This document shows positions 16,554 to 25,937 of a DNA stretch of 64,000 nt, piece after piece. This DNA comes from DASUPK01 sp963848955 (GTDB taxonomy: Bacteria; Actinomycetota; Thermoleophilia; Solirubrobacterales; 70-9): positions 53,196-117,195 of the forward strand of contig CAWKFQ010000021.1 in the NCBI GenBank assembly GCA_963848955.1, given 5' to 3'. The notes beneath the pieces were generated by a model. That model was not told where the DNA came from, ran no database searches, and saw only the letters and a program-made list of their open reading frames with translations. The first letter of the stretch is position 1. Every line of letters begins with the position of its first letter. A program made the position numbers and the translations under genes.

Positions 16554-17870
16554 CTACTGGATCCCCACATCCTTACCGGGACCGCCCTTGAGCTTGTCCT
16601 TGCCCTTGCCGCCGAGCAGCTTGTCCTTGCCCTTGCCACCGAGCAGCGTGTCGTTGCCCTTGCCGCCGCAGAGGCCGTCCTTGCCCGCACGTCCCTGGAG
16701 AATGTCCATCCCGCCCAGGCCGAGGATGCCGTCGGCCTTGTTCGTGCCGACCAGCGTGTCCATGCCAGAGGTGCCGACCCGGCTGACCACCCTCCCGCCG
16801 CATCTCGCGAACTCGTACGCGCCGATGTCGGGGGTCCTCCGGGGAACGCCACGTTGGTCGGCCGGAGCAGCGCCAACGCCGGCCGCGTTGATCGCGGGAC
16901 TTCGAGCCCGCAGAGCGTGCGTCAATGTGGGGCCTCCGTTGTTCGCGAGTGGCCCGAGCCGCGGGTTGACGTTGGTCTCGATTCCCTGCGGGCGGCCACG
17001 AACGGGGCAGTCAGCCAGGTGACCGATCAGGTTGTTCCCTCGCGAATTGAAGGCGGCACCACCGCAGTCGGGCGTCTTCACGATCGGAGCCGCGGTGTTG
17101 TCGTGATTCCCGGCGATGATCGTGTTCCGGAGATTGACGGTTCCGAAGTTGTTGAAGATGCCTCCACCACCTCCCGTGTCGCCACTGATGTCGGTGGTGT
17201 TGCCGCTGATCGTGACGTGGTTCAGGTTCGCCTGCCCGCCGCCGCCTTGATCGATGCCGGCGCCGTCGCCTTCGGACCGGTTGCCGGACACTGTCACGTT
17301 GGTCAGCGACATGGTGGCCGTTCCGGCGTTCGCGATCCCGCCGCCGAAGCTTGCCGTCGTCTCATTCCCGACTACGGTCGCGTTCAGGAGGTTGAGATTC
17401 CCTTCGTTGCGAATTCCGCCTCCCGACTGGCCAATCCTGCCGTTTCTGATCGTGAAGCCCGATGCGGTCAGATTCCCGGCGCCGAGCACATGAATCACCC
17501 GGTGGACCCCACCCGCGTCGATCACCGCCGGCATGACGCCGGGGTGCGTGATGGTTAGCTGGCTGGCGACGTCGAGATCGCCGTCGAGCTTGTCGTCACC
17601 GGTTGTGCCAGGCGGGATCGAGAGCCCGTACGTCCCGGCCGCGAGTGAGATCGTGTCGTCACCGCCGCCCGCCGGACAACCACCGAACGCGGCGTCCGTA
17701 TTGGCGGCCTCGATGGCCTCCCGCAGGGAGCAGCTCCCGCCGCCGCCGTTCTCGTCACCGAAAGTGTTGGGTTCAATCACTGCCCCGAGCGCCGGTGAGC
17801 TCACCAGCAGTGCAACCGTGGACCCGACTACGGCGGCCATCCCCAGCCGCGTCGCCATGCGCGTACCCAT
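16554..17870 (-). CDS. Secreted right-handed beta-helix protein with RTX-like C-terminal repeats
   Basis: 438 aa from ATG 17870, which follows GGGAGGGCGAG. A signal peptide (AAVVGSTVALLVSSPALGA) leads to CSLREAIEAANTDAAFGGCP, the usual opening of choice-of-anchor-Q/CSLREA beta-helix proteins. The body contains helix rungs such as NATVVGNETTASFGGGIAN and NVTVSGNRSEGDGAGID, then the GNPRLGPLANNGGPTL-type closing region. The C-terminus has four RTX-like turns (GGKGNDTL, GGKGKDKL twice, GGPGKD) that could bind Ca2+ but are enriched in Lys. An extracellular adhesin or polysaccharide-binding role is likely but unproven. Confidence 0.82.
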   Translation of the reverse strand: MGTRMATRLGMAAVVGSTVALLVSSPALGAVIEPNTFGDENGGGGSCSLREAIEAANTDAAFGGCPAGGGDDTISLAAGTYGLSIPPGTTGDDKLDGDLDVASQLTITHPGVMPAVIDAGGVHRVIHVLGAGNLTASGFTIRNGRIGQSGGGIRNEGNLNLLNATVVGNETTASFGGGIANAGTATMSLTNVTVSGNRSEGDGAGIDQGGGGQANLNHVTISGNTTDISGDTGGGGGIFNNFGTVNLRNTIIAGNHDNTAAPIVKTPDCGGAAFNSRGNNLIGHLADCPVRGRPQGIETNVNPRLGPLANNGGPTLTHALRARSPAINAAGVGAAPADQRGVPRRTPDIGAYEFARCGGRVVSRVGTSGMDTLVGTNKADGILGLGGMDILQGRAGKDGLCGGKGNDTLLGGKGKDKLLGGKGKDKLKGGPGKDVGIQ

Positions 17871-18011
17871 CTCGCCCTCCCTTCCCGGTCTCACGGGATT
17901 TAAGCCCGCTCAGGTCGAGCGGTGCCGGGTCGCGCGCTGACTCTCAGGGCTCGGGCGGATAGAGATCGTCCGCCACACGCAAAGTGCACCTTGTCCAGCC
18001 GGTAACCAAAA

Positions 18012-18033
18012 AGCGCTCCTTTCCATGCAAAGC
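18012..18033. repeat. CATG-centred inverted repeat, copy A
   Basis: A 22-nt sequence identical to 21410-21431. Its core CTTTCCATGCAAAG is a near-palindrome with a single mismatched pair around CATG. Further copies are at 47155-47170 (inverted) and, partly, at 23169-23184; all are intergenic. Confidence 0.6.
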
Positions 18034-18116
18034 AGTAGTGCCCGGCCTTCCACCCTTCCACCGATAAACCGGAGGGACTCGCTCTGCTGGTATCGAGGTC
18101 GCGGGTGACCGCGCAG

Positions 18117-18512
18117 CTACTCCGACAGCCCGGCGGCTTCGAGGGCTTCGGCATGGTCTGCAAACACGCGTACGCGCAAAAGCTTTCCGCCCTCCAGTTC
18201 ATAGAGGTTTGTGAGCGCTTGGCGATCTCGGTAGCCGCGCTCGGATTCCAGGACCAAAGTCAGAGAACCCAACACGCGATTGTCATCGAGTGGCTGCAAC
18301 CGCTTCACCTCCAGCTCGAATCTCGTCGCCGCCTCATCGATGGCCTGGAAAAAGTTCCGGATCCCCGCTTCACCACGGTTGGGCCCCTCGATAGCCGCCA
18401 CCGGGTTGATCAACTCCACGTCGGGGTCACAGAGGGCGAGGTACGCGTCAACGTCCCGGTCGTTGATGGCGGCAATAGCCCGGCTCACGATCTCGACGTT
18501 CGCCTCTGGCAT
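18117..18512 (-). CDS. SnoaL/NTF2-like protein, copy 5
   Basis: 131 aa from ATG 18512: PEANVEIVSRAIAAINDRDV, LALCDPDVELINPVAAIEG, GIRNFFQAIDEAATRFELEV and YELEGGKLLRVRVF, ending AEALEAAGLSE. It is clearly a paralogue of the 11.9-13.6 kb genes, but on the other strand and 5 kb away. A longer upstream in-frame extension exists but is low-complexity and lacks the conserved N-terminus. The sequence before the ATG (CAATACGCGGCG) is compatible with the short-leader pattern, and an inverted repeat at 18526-18539 sits where the -35 would be. Confidence 0.8.
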   Translation of the reverse strand: MPEANVEIVSRAIAAINDRDVDAYLALCDPDVELINPVAAIEGPNRGEAGIRNFFQAIDEAATRFELEVKRLQPLDDNRVLGSLTLVLESERGYRDRQALTNLYELEGGKLLRVRVFADHAEALEAAGLSE

Positions 18513-18525
18513 CGCCGCGTATTGT

Positions 18526-18539
18526 CGTTCACGTAAACG
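18526..18539. promoter_or_regulatory. Inverted repeat upstream of SnoaL-like copy 5
   Basis: CGTTCACGTAAACG is a 14-nt near-palindrome (one mismatched pair) located 14-27 nt upstream of ATG 18512, over the expected -35. It could be an operator. Confidence 0.4.
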
Positions 18540-18880
18540 TGCCCGACTCCACGACCTGAGTCCGGGTAGCGCCCGGGCTTGCGCCGAGGCGGGGCCAGCG
18601 GAAGCTCGGCGGGACCGCGCAGGCCGGGAGGGGCGGCTGATGGGTAGGACCTGAGAGCCGAACTGGAGACTTGTTTGCATTGCGGCCAAGGGCCGCACTG
18701 TGTGCTGTCTGGATTTGTGGCGGGCTATCTGTCGGGGGCCGATTCCGATACCGCTCTTACCGGCGGTCCGAAAAGGCGGTAGGAGCGCTCAAATCCGCCA
18801 GCCTGTTGCGGCAGGCAAATGAACGCCGGCAGAGACGCCACGCATCTGCTTAGGTACTTCGCACGGCCTCAGGCAAAACC
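18540..18880. other. Intergenic region between copy 5 and aldehyde dehydrogenase
   Basis: About 340 nt with no supported gene on either strand. It must contain the promoter of the aldehyde dehydrogenase, whose AAAGGAG ribosome site is at 18881-18887. Confidence 0.4.
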
Positions 18881-18892
18881 AAAGGAGTCTCC

Positions 18893-20374
18893 ATGGCCTT
18901 GATGAGCAAAGCGCCCGACCGTGCACTTATCGGTGGTGACTGGGTTGAAGGGAGCGCCGGCACCTTCGAGGTCCGCTCGCCGCATTCACGCGAAGTGATC
19001 AACAACGTCGCCCGATGCGATTCCTCTGATGTCGATCGGGCCGTCGCGGCGGCTCGGCGCGCTCAACCGGACTGGGCGGGGATGCCGCTGATCGACCGAG
19101 CCAAGATTCTCCGCAGGATCACCGAGGTCTTCCGCGACAACGCCGAGTCGATCGCCCGGATGGTGTCCGCGGAGATCGGCAAGACGATCACCGACAGCCG
19201 CGAGGAGGTCTACGAGTACGCGGCCCCCTCTTATGACAAGGCCGCCGGGGAGGTCCTCCGCCATCGAGGTCTTTCGCTGCCGTCGACGCAGGAGCAGACC
19301 AATAACAAGCGGCTGGTGCTGGGACATCGCCCGCTCGGCGTGATCGGATCGATCACTCCGTACAACTTCCCGACCGATATCGGCTCGATTGCGATGGCGC
19401 ACATCATCGCTGCGGGCAACACGGCGGTCTGGAAGCCGTCCGAGTTCGCGGCCACGAGCTGCGCCATGGTGGTCGAGCTCTTCGAGGAGGCCGGTCTGCC
19501 GCCCGGAGTGGTCAACCTGGTTCAGGGCTACGGCGATGTCGGCGCCGCGATCGTCGAGCACGAGGGCGTCGACGGGATTTTCTTCACCGGCTCCACCGCG
19601 ACGGGTGAGCTGATCGCTCGCTCCGCGCCGCTCAAGCCTCATCTGCTCGAGCTCGGCGGCGACGGACCCTTCATCATCCTGGCCGACGCCGACGTCGACG
19701 CTGCCGTCGACGGAGCGATGAACGGCTGCTTCTACTACACCGGTCAGGTCTGCACCTCGGCCGAGCGACTGCTCGTCCACGAGGCGGTCTATGACGAGTT
19801 CGTCGAGAAGCTCACCGAGCGCGCACGGGCGCTCAGGATCGGCGACCCGGCCGAGGAGGAGACGGAGATGGGACCGCTCTGCACTGAGGCGACCCTGGCG
19901 CGCGTGGTGGAGCACGTCGAGGACGCCCGCAGCAAGGGTGCAGACATCGTGCAGTTCGGACCTGAGGAGGATCTCTACTACCCGGCCACGATTCTCACGA
20001 ACGTGAGCCAGGAGATGCAGATCATGCAGGAGGAGACCTTCGGTCCTGTGGCGCCGATCGCCAAGATCTCCTCGGCGCAGGAGGCGGTCGAGATCGCAAA
20101 TCGCAGTGAGCTCGGCCTGATCGCCTCGCTTTGGACGAGGGACCTCGCTACTGCTTGGCGGGTGGGCGAGGCGCTGCCGCACGGCTCGGTCAACATCAAC
20201 GAAACAAGCAACTACTGGGACCAGCTGGCGCCATTCGGTGGAGCCGGAAAGAGCGGAGTCGGCCGTGAGCTCTCCGAATGGTTCCTCGAATCCTTCACCG
20301 AGCGAAAGCTGCTCGTCTTCGAGCTCGGCGATACGGAGCTCAAGTACGACCGGCGGGCCGAGGGCGGCTGGTAG
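18893..20374 (+). CDS. NAD(P)-dependent aldehyde dehydrogenase
   Basis: 493 aa, normal length for the ALDH superfamily; oxidises an aldehyde to the acid in the cytosol. Visible: ITPYNFPTDIGSIAMAHIIA with the active-site Asn, KPSEFA, the Rossmann turn FTGSTATGE (231-239), catalytic Glu253 in LELGGDGPF and catalytic Cys287 in GQVCTS, then EETFGPVAPI and a C-terminal FGGAGKSGVGRE. It resembles the succinate-semialdehyde / lactaldehyde group, but substrate cannot be assigned. It has a strong ribosome site (AAAGGAG, 5 nt before ATG) and is monocistronic. Confidence 0.93.
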   Translation: MALMSKAPDRALIGGDWVEGSAGTFEVRSPHSREVINNVARCDSSDVDRAVAAARRAQPDWAGMPLIDRAKILRRITEVFRDNAESIARMVSAEIGKTITDSREEVYEYAAPSYDKAAGEVLRHRGLSLPSTQEQTNNKRLVLGHRPLGVIGSITPYNFPTDIGSIAMAHIIAAGNTAVWKPSEFAATSCAMVVELFEEAGLPPGVVNLVQGYGDVGAAIVEHEGVDGIFFTGSTATGELIARSAPLKPHLLELGGDGPFIILADADVDAAVDGAMNGCFYYTGQVCTSAERLLVHEAVYDEFVEKLTERARALRIGDPAEEETEMGPLCTEATLARVVEHVEDARSKGADIVQFGPEEDLYYPATILTNVSQEMQIMQEETFGPVAPIAKISSAQEAVEIANRSELGLIASLWTRDLATAWRVGEALPHGSVNINETSNYWDQLAPFGGAGKSGVGRELSEWFLESFTERKLLVFELGDTELKYDRRAEGGW

Positions 20375-20799
20375 TTACCCCCGATCGAGGGCGGCTGAGG
20401 ACGCCGCTTTCTGTTCCGCCTGGCCATTTGGTCGGCCAGTCCTCGGCCCCGAGTACCTCGGAGGCGCAGGACGCTGAGCGCGGCTGCATATGACGTCGCT
20501 TTCCGGGCGAGCGAGAGAGCGGGCCGGGCGATGCGCTTAGGTCTAAGTAGCCCGCTCAACTACCGCTTCTCGTCCGAAGCAGCGGCCTCGACGGCAGCAT
20601 AGCTGACCGGGGGGGTCCGAATTCACCCCGGAGGGGGAGCAAGTTGCGACGATAGGCTCCACCCGTGCCCGGCACCTGGGCGTCAACGACTCCCACTACA
20701 CGTGCATGCGCGGGCCGCTAGGGAGAAGGGGTAGCCGCGATCGACAGCGACCCGCGCAGCACCGATGAGGCCGACCCGCGCTCGGCGGCGATCACGTTC
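20375..20799. other. Intergenic region with weak terminator
   Basis: About 425 nt. A GCGGC-TGAGGAC-GCCGC hairpin followed by TTTC at about 20391-20410 may terminate the aldehyde dehydrogenase mRNA. Further on, TAGGCT at 20653-20658 is a possible -10. No convincing gene was seen. Confidence 0.35.
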
Positions 20800-21404
20800 G
20801 TGACCACGGAGCACTTCGCGCTCCAGGGCGCCCGCGCCGCGACGATCGCCGAGTCGACCGGCCGGGCGAACATGTTCCTCGCGGCCGTCTCCGGCGGCCT
20901 GGTCGCCCTGGGCCTCGTCGCGACCGCAAGCAGGTTGGGAGCGGCCCTCTACGGGTTCGGCCTGGTTCTCCTTCCGACCCTGGCCTTTGTCGGGTTTGTC
21001 ACCTTCGAACGGACGCTGCAGTCCTCATCGAGGACACTCAGTACGCGCGGCGGATCGCGCTGTTGCGCCGCTATTACTTCGAGCACGCGCCGGAGATCGC
21101 TGCGTACATGCTGAGCGCCCCGCCCGCGGAGCAGCTCCTCATGCAACGAGTGCCCGGCGATCGCTGGCAGGGATACCGGACGGTCGCCGGCATGGTCGCG
21201 GTGATAACGGCGGTGCTTGCCGGCTCGACCGCGGCCCTGGCGGCGATCCTGATCTTCGATCACTCGCTGGCCGCGGCGGTGATCGCAGGGACGCTGGTCG
21301 CGCTTCCCACGATGCTCGCGATGATCCGACACCAGGATTCGACCTGGGAACGCGCCAGCGTCGAGCCGCTCAGGGCTGGCGGGACTGACCGGGGCGAGCG
21401 ATGA
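20800..21404 (+). pseudogene. Four-helix membrane protein, frame-broken
   Basis: From GTG 20800 the frame reads TTEHFALQGARAATIAESTG and two hydrophobic helices (MFLAAVSGGLVALGLVATA; LYGFGLVLLPTLAFVGFV). Near 21025 it must slip by one base to continue as IALLRRYYFEHAPEIAAYML, then two more helices (VAGMVAVITAVLAGSTAALA; AAAVIAGTLVALPTMLAMI) to a stop at 21404. The sequence resembles actinobacterial small membrane proteins with an N-terminal TEHFxLQxAR motif, function unknown. One indel separates the halves, so it is probably intact in the organism. Confidence 0.6.
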
Positions 21405-21409
21405 ATGAG

Positions 21410-21431
21410 AGCGCTCCTTTCCATGCAAAGC
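21410..21431. repeat. CATG-centred inverted repeat, copy B
   Basis: Exact 22-nt match to 18012-18033, here directly after the stop of the membrane protein and before the 3' end of the small protein on the opposite strand. Confidence 0.6.
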
Positions 21432-21461
21432 GCCCGCTGGTGGTCGCTGCCGTGCTCATTG

Positions 21462-21629
21462 TCACCACCACCACGGGAACGGGTAGACGATCAGGACGAT
21501 CACGATGAGCCACACCAGCACCATCCAGAATGTGGAGTTGAATCCCATCAGGTCGGCGCGGCGGCGAGGCTCCGGCCGCAGGTGGTACCAGCGGCGTCCG
21601 TGGTCCGCGGCTTGTTGGGTGTGGGACAT
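21462..21629 (-). CDS. 55-aa single-pass membrane protein
   Basis: ATG 21629 is preceded by GAGGAGGCCTC, a strong ribosome site. The protein has a polar, basic head (SHTQQAADHGRRWYHLRPEP, RRRAD), then a transmembrane helix (FWMVLVWLIVIVLIVYPFPW) and ends in three tryptophans before the stop at 21462. The topology predicts a cytoplasmic N-terminus by the positive-inside rule. No family recognised. The clean ribosome site and helix make this a credible gene despite its size. Confidence 0.65.
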   Translation of the reverse strand: MSHTQQAADHGRRWYHLRPEPRRRADLMGFNSTFWMVLVWLIVIVLIVYPFPWWW

Positions 21630-21730
21630 GAGGCCTCCTCGTGCGCTTCCGAGTCTCAGCTATCTGCCGGCGCAGCTCGGAGTTGAGCCACTCGGTCGCC
21701 CCGCCGAGCGAGGCATGTGCACACGATCAC

Positions 21731-22986
21731 CTAGCGGAGCTTCCGGAACCCCGCGCGGACCTCTTCTGAAAAGAGCTCCGGCTGCTCCCAGGCGGCAAAG
21801 TGCCCGCCCTTGTCGAGCTTGTTGTAATGGATGAGCTTGGGGTAGGCCTCCTCCGCCCAACTCCGCGGCGGCGTGTAGATCTCGTCGGGAAAGACGCTCA
21901 CGGCCGCCGGGATGTCCACGATCGCCGAGGGGTTGGCCGTCGGCCAGGTCGTCGGGTCGAAGAAGTTGGCCTGGTCTTCCCAATAGATGCGTGCCGCAGA
22001 GACCCCCGTGTTCGTCAACCAGTAGTGGGTGATGTTGTCGAGCACGTCGTCTCGGGTCAGGCCTTCCTCGGCCCCGTCGACAAAGACGCGAGAGATCAGC
22101 GCCATACTGGTCGCGTCGTGGTCGATCATCCAGGCGGCGAGGCCGACGGGTGAATCCGCAATTCCGTACAGCGCCTGCGGGTGGGTCGCGCTCTCGATTG
22201 CATAGCCCGCGTCCGTCGCGAAAAACAACTTCAGCTTCTCGTAGTTCGGGTTTCCTCGTCATCGAGACCGGGGGGCGGCGCGCCGGACCCGACCCCCGCT
22301 GCGACGTCGGGTCGAACAGCACCAGCGAAGTTGGTGTGGATGCCGAGCAACCCCGGAGGCGCCTGCACACCCATCGCATCAACGATTTCCCCGCCCCAAT
22401 CGCCGCCCGAGGCGACGTAGCGGTCGTATCCCAGGCGCTTCATCAGCTCATCCCAGGCACGCCCGATGCGCTCAGGGCCCCAGCCGGTCTCGGCCGGCTT
22501 GCCTGAGAACCCGTAGCCCGGCATCGACGGGATCACCAGATGAAACGCGTCGACTGCGCTCGCGCCATGTGCCGTCGGATTGGTCAGTGGATCGATGATC
22601 TTCAGCTGCTCGATGACCGAACCGGGCCACCCGTGCGAGACGAGGAGCGGCAACGCATCGTCATGGTCCGAACGAACGTGAATGAAATGAATGTCCAGCC
22701 CATCGATCTCGGTGATGAAGTGCGGTAGGGCCTTCAGCTTCTCCTCGCACTCGCGCCAGTCGTACTCCTCGGCCCAGTAGCGCGCGACCGCCTGCATCAT
22801 CGCGAGGCGCGGGCCCTGCGACTGATCGTCGACGGTCTCCTTTTCGGGCCAGCGCGTGGCCGCGATGCGCGCACGCAGGTCGTCGAGATCCGCTTGGGGG
22901 GTGTCGATCGTGAACGGCCGGATCACTCCGTCTTGGGCCGTGCCCGGATCGGCGGCGGCCTGCTTGGTCGAGGCTGAGGATTCCAT
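21731..22986 (-). CDS. Epoxide hydrolase family protein (one frame break)
   Basis: An alpha/beta hydrolase of the microsomal-type epoxide hydrolase family, which opens epoxides to diols. The first part carries the EHN lid region (IRPFTIDTPQADLDDLRARI; WRECEEKLKALPHFITEIDG), the oxyanion motif HGWPGS and the nucleophile elbow GGDWGG. The second part in another frame, from about 22228, has FFATDAGYAIESATHPQALY, the cap tyrosine region and a C-terminal GGHFAAWEQPELF containing the catalytic His. A single-base indel near 22235 separates them; together they make a normal 415-residue enzyme. Confidence 0.85.
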
Positions 22987-23168
22987 CTGCGGCTCCTAGC
23001 TTGCGATTTCGGGGCCTTCCTGACCCTCGCGGAGGCGCAGACAAGTCGAGGCGAGTCGAGCCACTCGGCGCCATCGCGCCTGGCTTTTCGACCTATTCCT
23101 CTGGTGGGGAAGAAGTCAAGGGCCGCAGGGGGCATACCTCGGTGGGTGAAGAGCTCGAGCAGGCGAGA

Positions 23169-23184
23169 CCGCTGCTTTCCATGC
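23169..23184. repeat. Partial CATG repeat, copy C
   Basis: CCGCTGCTTTCCATGC matches the inverted copy at 47155-47170 plus its flank over 16 nt, but the second arm is missing. It ends 14 nt before the -10 of the next gene. Confidence 0.4.
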
Positions 23185-23197
23185 TGCGCTGAAGCGG

Positions 23198-23203
23198 TAC
23201 GGT
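23198..23203 (+). promoter_or_regulatory. -10 element TACGGT of the hydrolase-LuxR gene
   Basis: TACGGT is followed by CGGGCT and GTG 23210 (6-nt gap), with no Shine-Dalgarno: another leaderless-type start. Confidence 0.5.
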
Positions 23204-23209
23204 CGGGCT

Positions 23210-24388
23210 GTGAAGCAGGAGGTCCGCTTCTGCACCGCACCGGACGGCGTCCGCCTCGCGTACGCGGTGCACGGGACGGGGCCCGCCGCTCGTGCGGGTC
23301 GCGACATGGCTGACCCATCTGAGCTACGACTGGGAGAGCCCGGTCTGGCGCCACTGGCTCGCGGCGCTCGGCGAGCGCCACACGGTCGTGCGCTACGACG
23401 AGCGCGGCTGTGGGCTCTCGGACTGCGGGGTCGGGCGAGCCGTCGCTCGAGGCCTGGGTCGGCGACCTCGAGACCGTCGTCGACGCGGCCGGCGTGGAGC
23501 GCTTCGCGCTGCTCGGCATCTCGCAGGGCGCCGCGATCGCGGTCGCCTACGCGGCGCGCGCATCCGGAGCGGGTCAGCCGACCTGGTGCTCTACGGCGGC
23601 TACGCGCGCGGGCCGCAAGCTCGCGGCGAGGCCAGCGCGAGGAGCCGCGCTTCATCGCGGCGATCCGCGCCGGCTGGGACGCAGCCGAACCCGACGTTCC
23701 GCCGCATGTTCAGCATGCTGTTCCTTCCAGACGGCACGCCGGAGCAGATGGCGTGGTACGAGGATCTGCTGCGCATCGTCGACCTCGCCGGAGACCGCGG
23801 CGCGGCTCTTCGAGGCGCGCGGCGCGCTCGACGTCACGAGCTCGCGCCGCAGGTGCGGCGCCCGACGCTCGTCATCCACTGCCCGCGACGACCGCGTCGT
23901 CCCGGTCGAGGAGGGGCGGCTGCTCGCCGCGCTCGATCCCGGGCGCCGCTTGGTCCTGCTCGAGTCGGCGAATCACATCCTGCTCGCCGACGAGCCGGCA
24001 TGGGAGGACTTCGTCTCCGAGCTCCACGGCGTTCCTCGGCACCGGGCCCGCCGCGGCTCTGCCGGCGGCGTCGCGCGAGCTCAGCGCGCGTGAGCTGGAG
24101 GTGCTCGAGCTGGTCGCCGCGGGGCTGACGAACGAGGCGATCGCCGAGCGGCTGTGCCTCAGCGTGCGCACGGTCGAGCGACACCTCTCGAACATCTACG
24201 CGAAGCTCGGCGTCTCGGGGAAGGCTGCGCGCGCCGCGGCCGCCGCCCGCTTCGCCGAGCTCCGAGCCGCCGCCGCCTCGGCGCTGACGCGCGGTTGCGC
24301 TGCGTGTAGGCCGCCACGCGGCGGACTCGAAGTTGGGTGGTGGCACCGATGTCGGCGCGATCGCGTCCCCGTACGGTCGTTCGCGTAG
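23210..24388 (+). pseudogene. Alpha/beta hydrolase fused to LuxR-type HTH, heavily frame-broken
   Basis: Pieces in alternating frames spell one protein: VRFCTAPDGVRLAYAVHGTG, then WLTHLSYDWESPVWRHWLAA, VRYDERGCGLSD, LEAWVGDLETVVDAAGVERF, LLGISQGAAIAVAYA (nucleophile elbow), RLVLLESANHILLADEPAWE (catalytic His) and finally a complete GerE/LuxR helix-turn-helix (LSARELEVLELVAAGLTNEA; RTVERHLSNIYAKLGVS). This hydrolase-LuxR architecture is a known actinobacterial regulator type, perhaps sensing a small ester or lactone. At least six indels occur in about 900 nt, far denser than elsewhere, so either local sequence quality is very poor or the gene is decaying. Confidence 0.7.
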
Positions 24389-24427
24389 CCGGATCGCCGG
24401 CCCAGGACGACCGAAGGAGGTACGCAG

Positions 24428-25345
24428 TGGAGTCCGATGCGCACGCTCAAGGCAGGGCCGCTCGGCGGTCGAGCCGGTCGCGACGCACGAGATCCGGGGC
24501 GGCGGCGGGCTGAGGCTGCACGCGCGGGAGTGGGGCAATCCGCGAGGGGCCCGCGCTCCTCCTCATCCACGGCTGGTCGCAGTGCGACCTCTGCTGGACG
24601 AAGCAGGTCAGCGGCGAGCTCGCCGCCGGCGATTCGCATCGTCACCTTCGACATCCGTGGCCACGGCCTGTCCGAGAAGCCCTCGGGCCCGGAGCACTAC
24701 GCCGACGGGCGGCTCTGGGCGGACGACGTCGCGGCGGTGATCGAGCAGACCGGCCTCGAGCGACCGGTGCTCGTCGCCTGGTCGTACGGCGGGTACATCG
24801 TCACCGACTATCCTCCGCGCGTACGGCGACGACGGCGATCGGCAGGCGATCGACCTCGTCGGCAGCGCGCAGTGATCCTGAGGCCGCCGACCTTCGATCA
24901 CATCGGCCCGGGACTGCTGGAGAACGCCACCGGACATGTGCGCTCCGACCTCGCTCGCGAACATCGCCGCCATCCGCCGCTTCCTGCGCCGCCTGCACGG
25001 CGCAGCCGCTCGACGAGCGACGACTGGACCAGGCGCTGGGCTGGAACATGGTCGTGCCCGCCGGAGGTACGGGGCGCGTTGATCGCCCGCGAGATCGACG
25101 GCAGCGACGTTCTCTCGCGCATCACGGTGCCCGTGCTGGTGACCCACGGACGCGAGGACGCGATCGTGCTGCCCGTCGATGGCGGAGCACACCCTCGAGC
25201 GCTGTGCGAGCCGGCCGCTGGCGTCCTGGTACGACGGCGTCGGGCACATGCCGTTCTGGGAGGCGCCGGAGCGGTTCGACCGCGAGCTGGCCGAGTTCGT
25301 TGCGCGCGTGTCAGCAGGGCGAAACACAGCCGATCGTCCCGTTAG
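24428..25345 (+). pseudogene. Alpha/beta hydrolase, heavily frame-broken
   Basis: GAAGGAGGT lies 6 nt before GTG 24428. Fragments in different frames give THEIRGGGGLRLHAREWGNP, RIVTFDIRGHGLSEKPSGPE, VLVAWSYGGYIVTDY (nucleophile elbow WSYGG), FDHIGPGLLENAT, EVRGALIAREIDGSDVLSRI, VLVTHGREDAIVLP and WYDGVGHMPFWEAPERFDRE (catalytic His). Together they are a typical haloperoxidase/esterase-like hydrolase of about 280 residues. At least five single-base indels separate them. It follows the hydrolase-LuxR gene on the same strand and may be its target. Confidence 0.68.
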
Positions 25346-25918
25346 GCCACGGTCGAATGGCGTCCGACACGAGATACGGGGCCAAACTTCGGGTTGTCCG
25401 ACCACGGCACCTGCCATCCGATGCGCGGCGCGCTGGCTCTCCAAACGCGTTGGACCTGGGTGAACCCGTACATCATCCGAAGCATGAGCTGCATCTCCCG
25501 ATTTCGCCGGTCGACCCAACCGTAGACCCGGCTGAGCTGCCGGTCGCTTCGAGCGTCCGACAGCAACCTCGACATCAGGACTCCGGCGACGCCAAGCTCA
25601 CGATCGGCCTTCTCGACCCGCATCGCATACGCGTACGCTTCGTCCGGGGCGATCCTTATGTGCAGCCCCGACCAGGGGTCACGGTGGGATACCCGGCTTA
25701 GCCAAACCCAGCCCGCGAACCGATCGCCGACTGTTGCCACGTAGCCCTGGTCGCCACGCGCAAAGAACGAATCCACCGCCTTGGAGCGGCTCTTCGGCAC
25801 CAGGTCGCAGCGCCCCGAGATCCTCGGTGGAGAGGCTCCTGATGGCGACACCCTCGGCTTCGGTCGGGTTCGGAATCTCGGTACCGGAACGCCACTCGAG
25901 GACATCCACGGGGATCAC
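25342..25918 (-). CDS. GNAT-type acetyltransferase-like protein (one frame break)
   Basis: GTG 25918 lies 20 nt after the stop of the adenylation-carrier gene. The first part reads IPVDVLEWRSGTEIPNPTEA and IRSLSTEDLGAL; near 25820 the frame shifts and continues DLVPKSRSKAVDSFFARGDQ, GYVATVGDRFAGWVWLS, EAYAYAMRVEKADRELGVAG and YGWVDRRNREMQLMLRMMYG. The order (strand, ageing-enzyme-like strand, helix with xxRELGVAGVLMSRLL, then RNxxMQLML...YGF) fits the GNAT fold, which uses an acyl-thioester donor. Being last in the operon, it could transfer the acyl group from the carrier protein or from CoA to an acceptor amine; this is inference. Confidence 0.6.
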
Positions 25919-25937
25919 CTCGATCGGGAGGCGCCCT

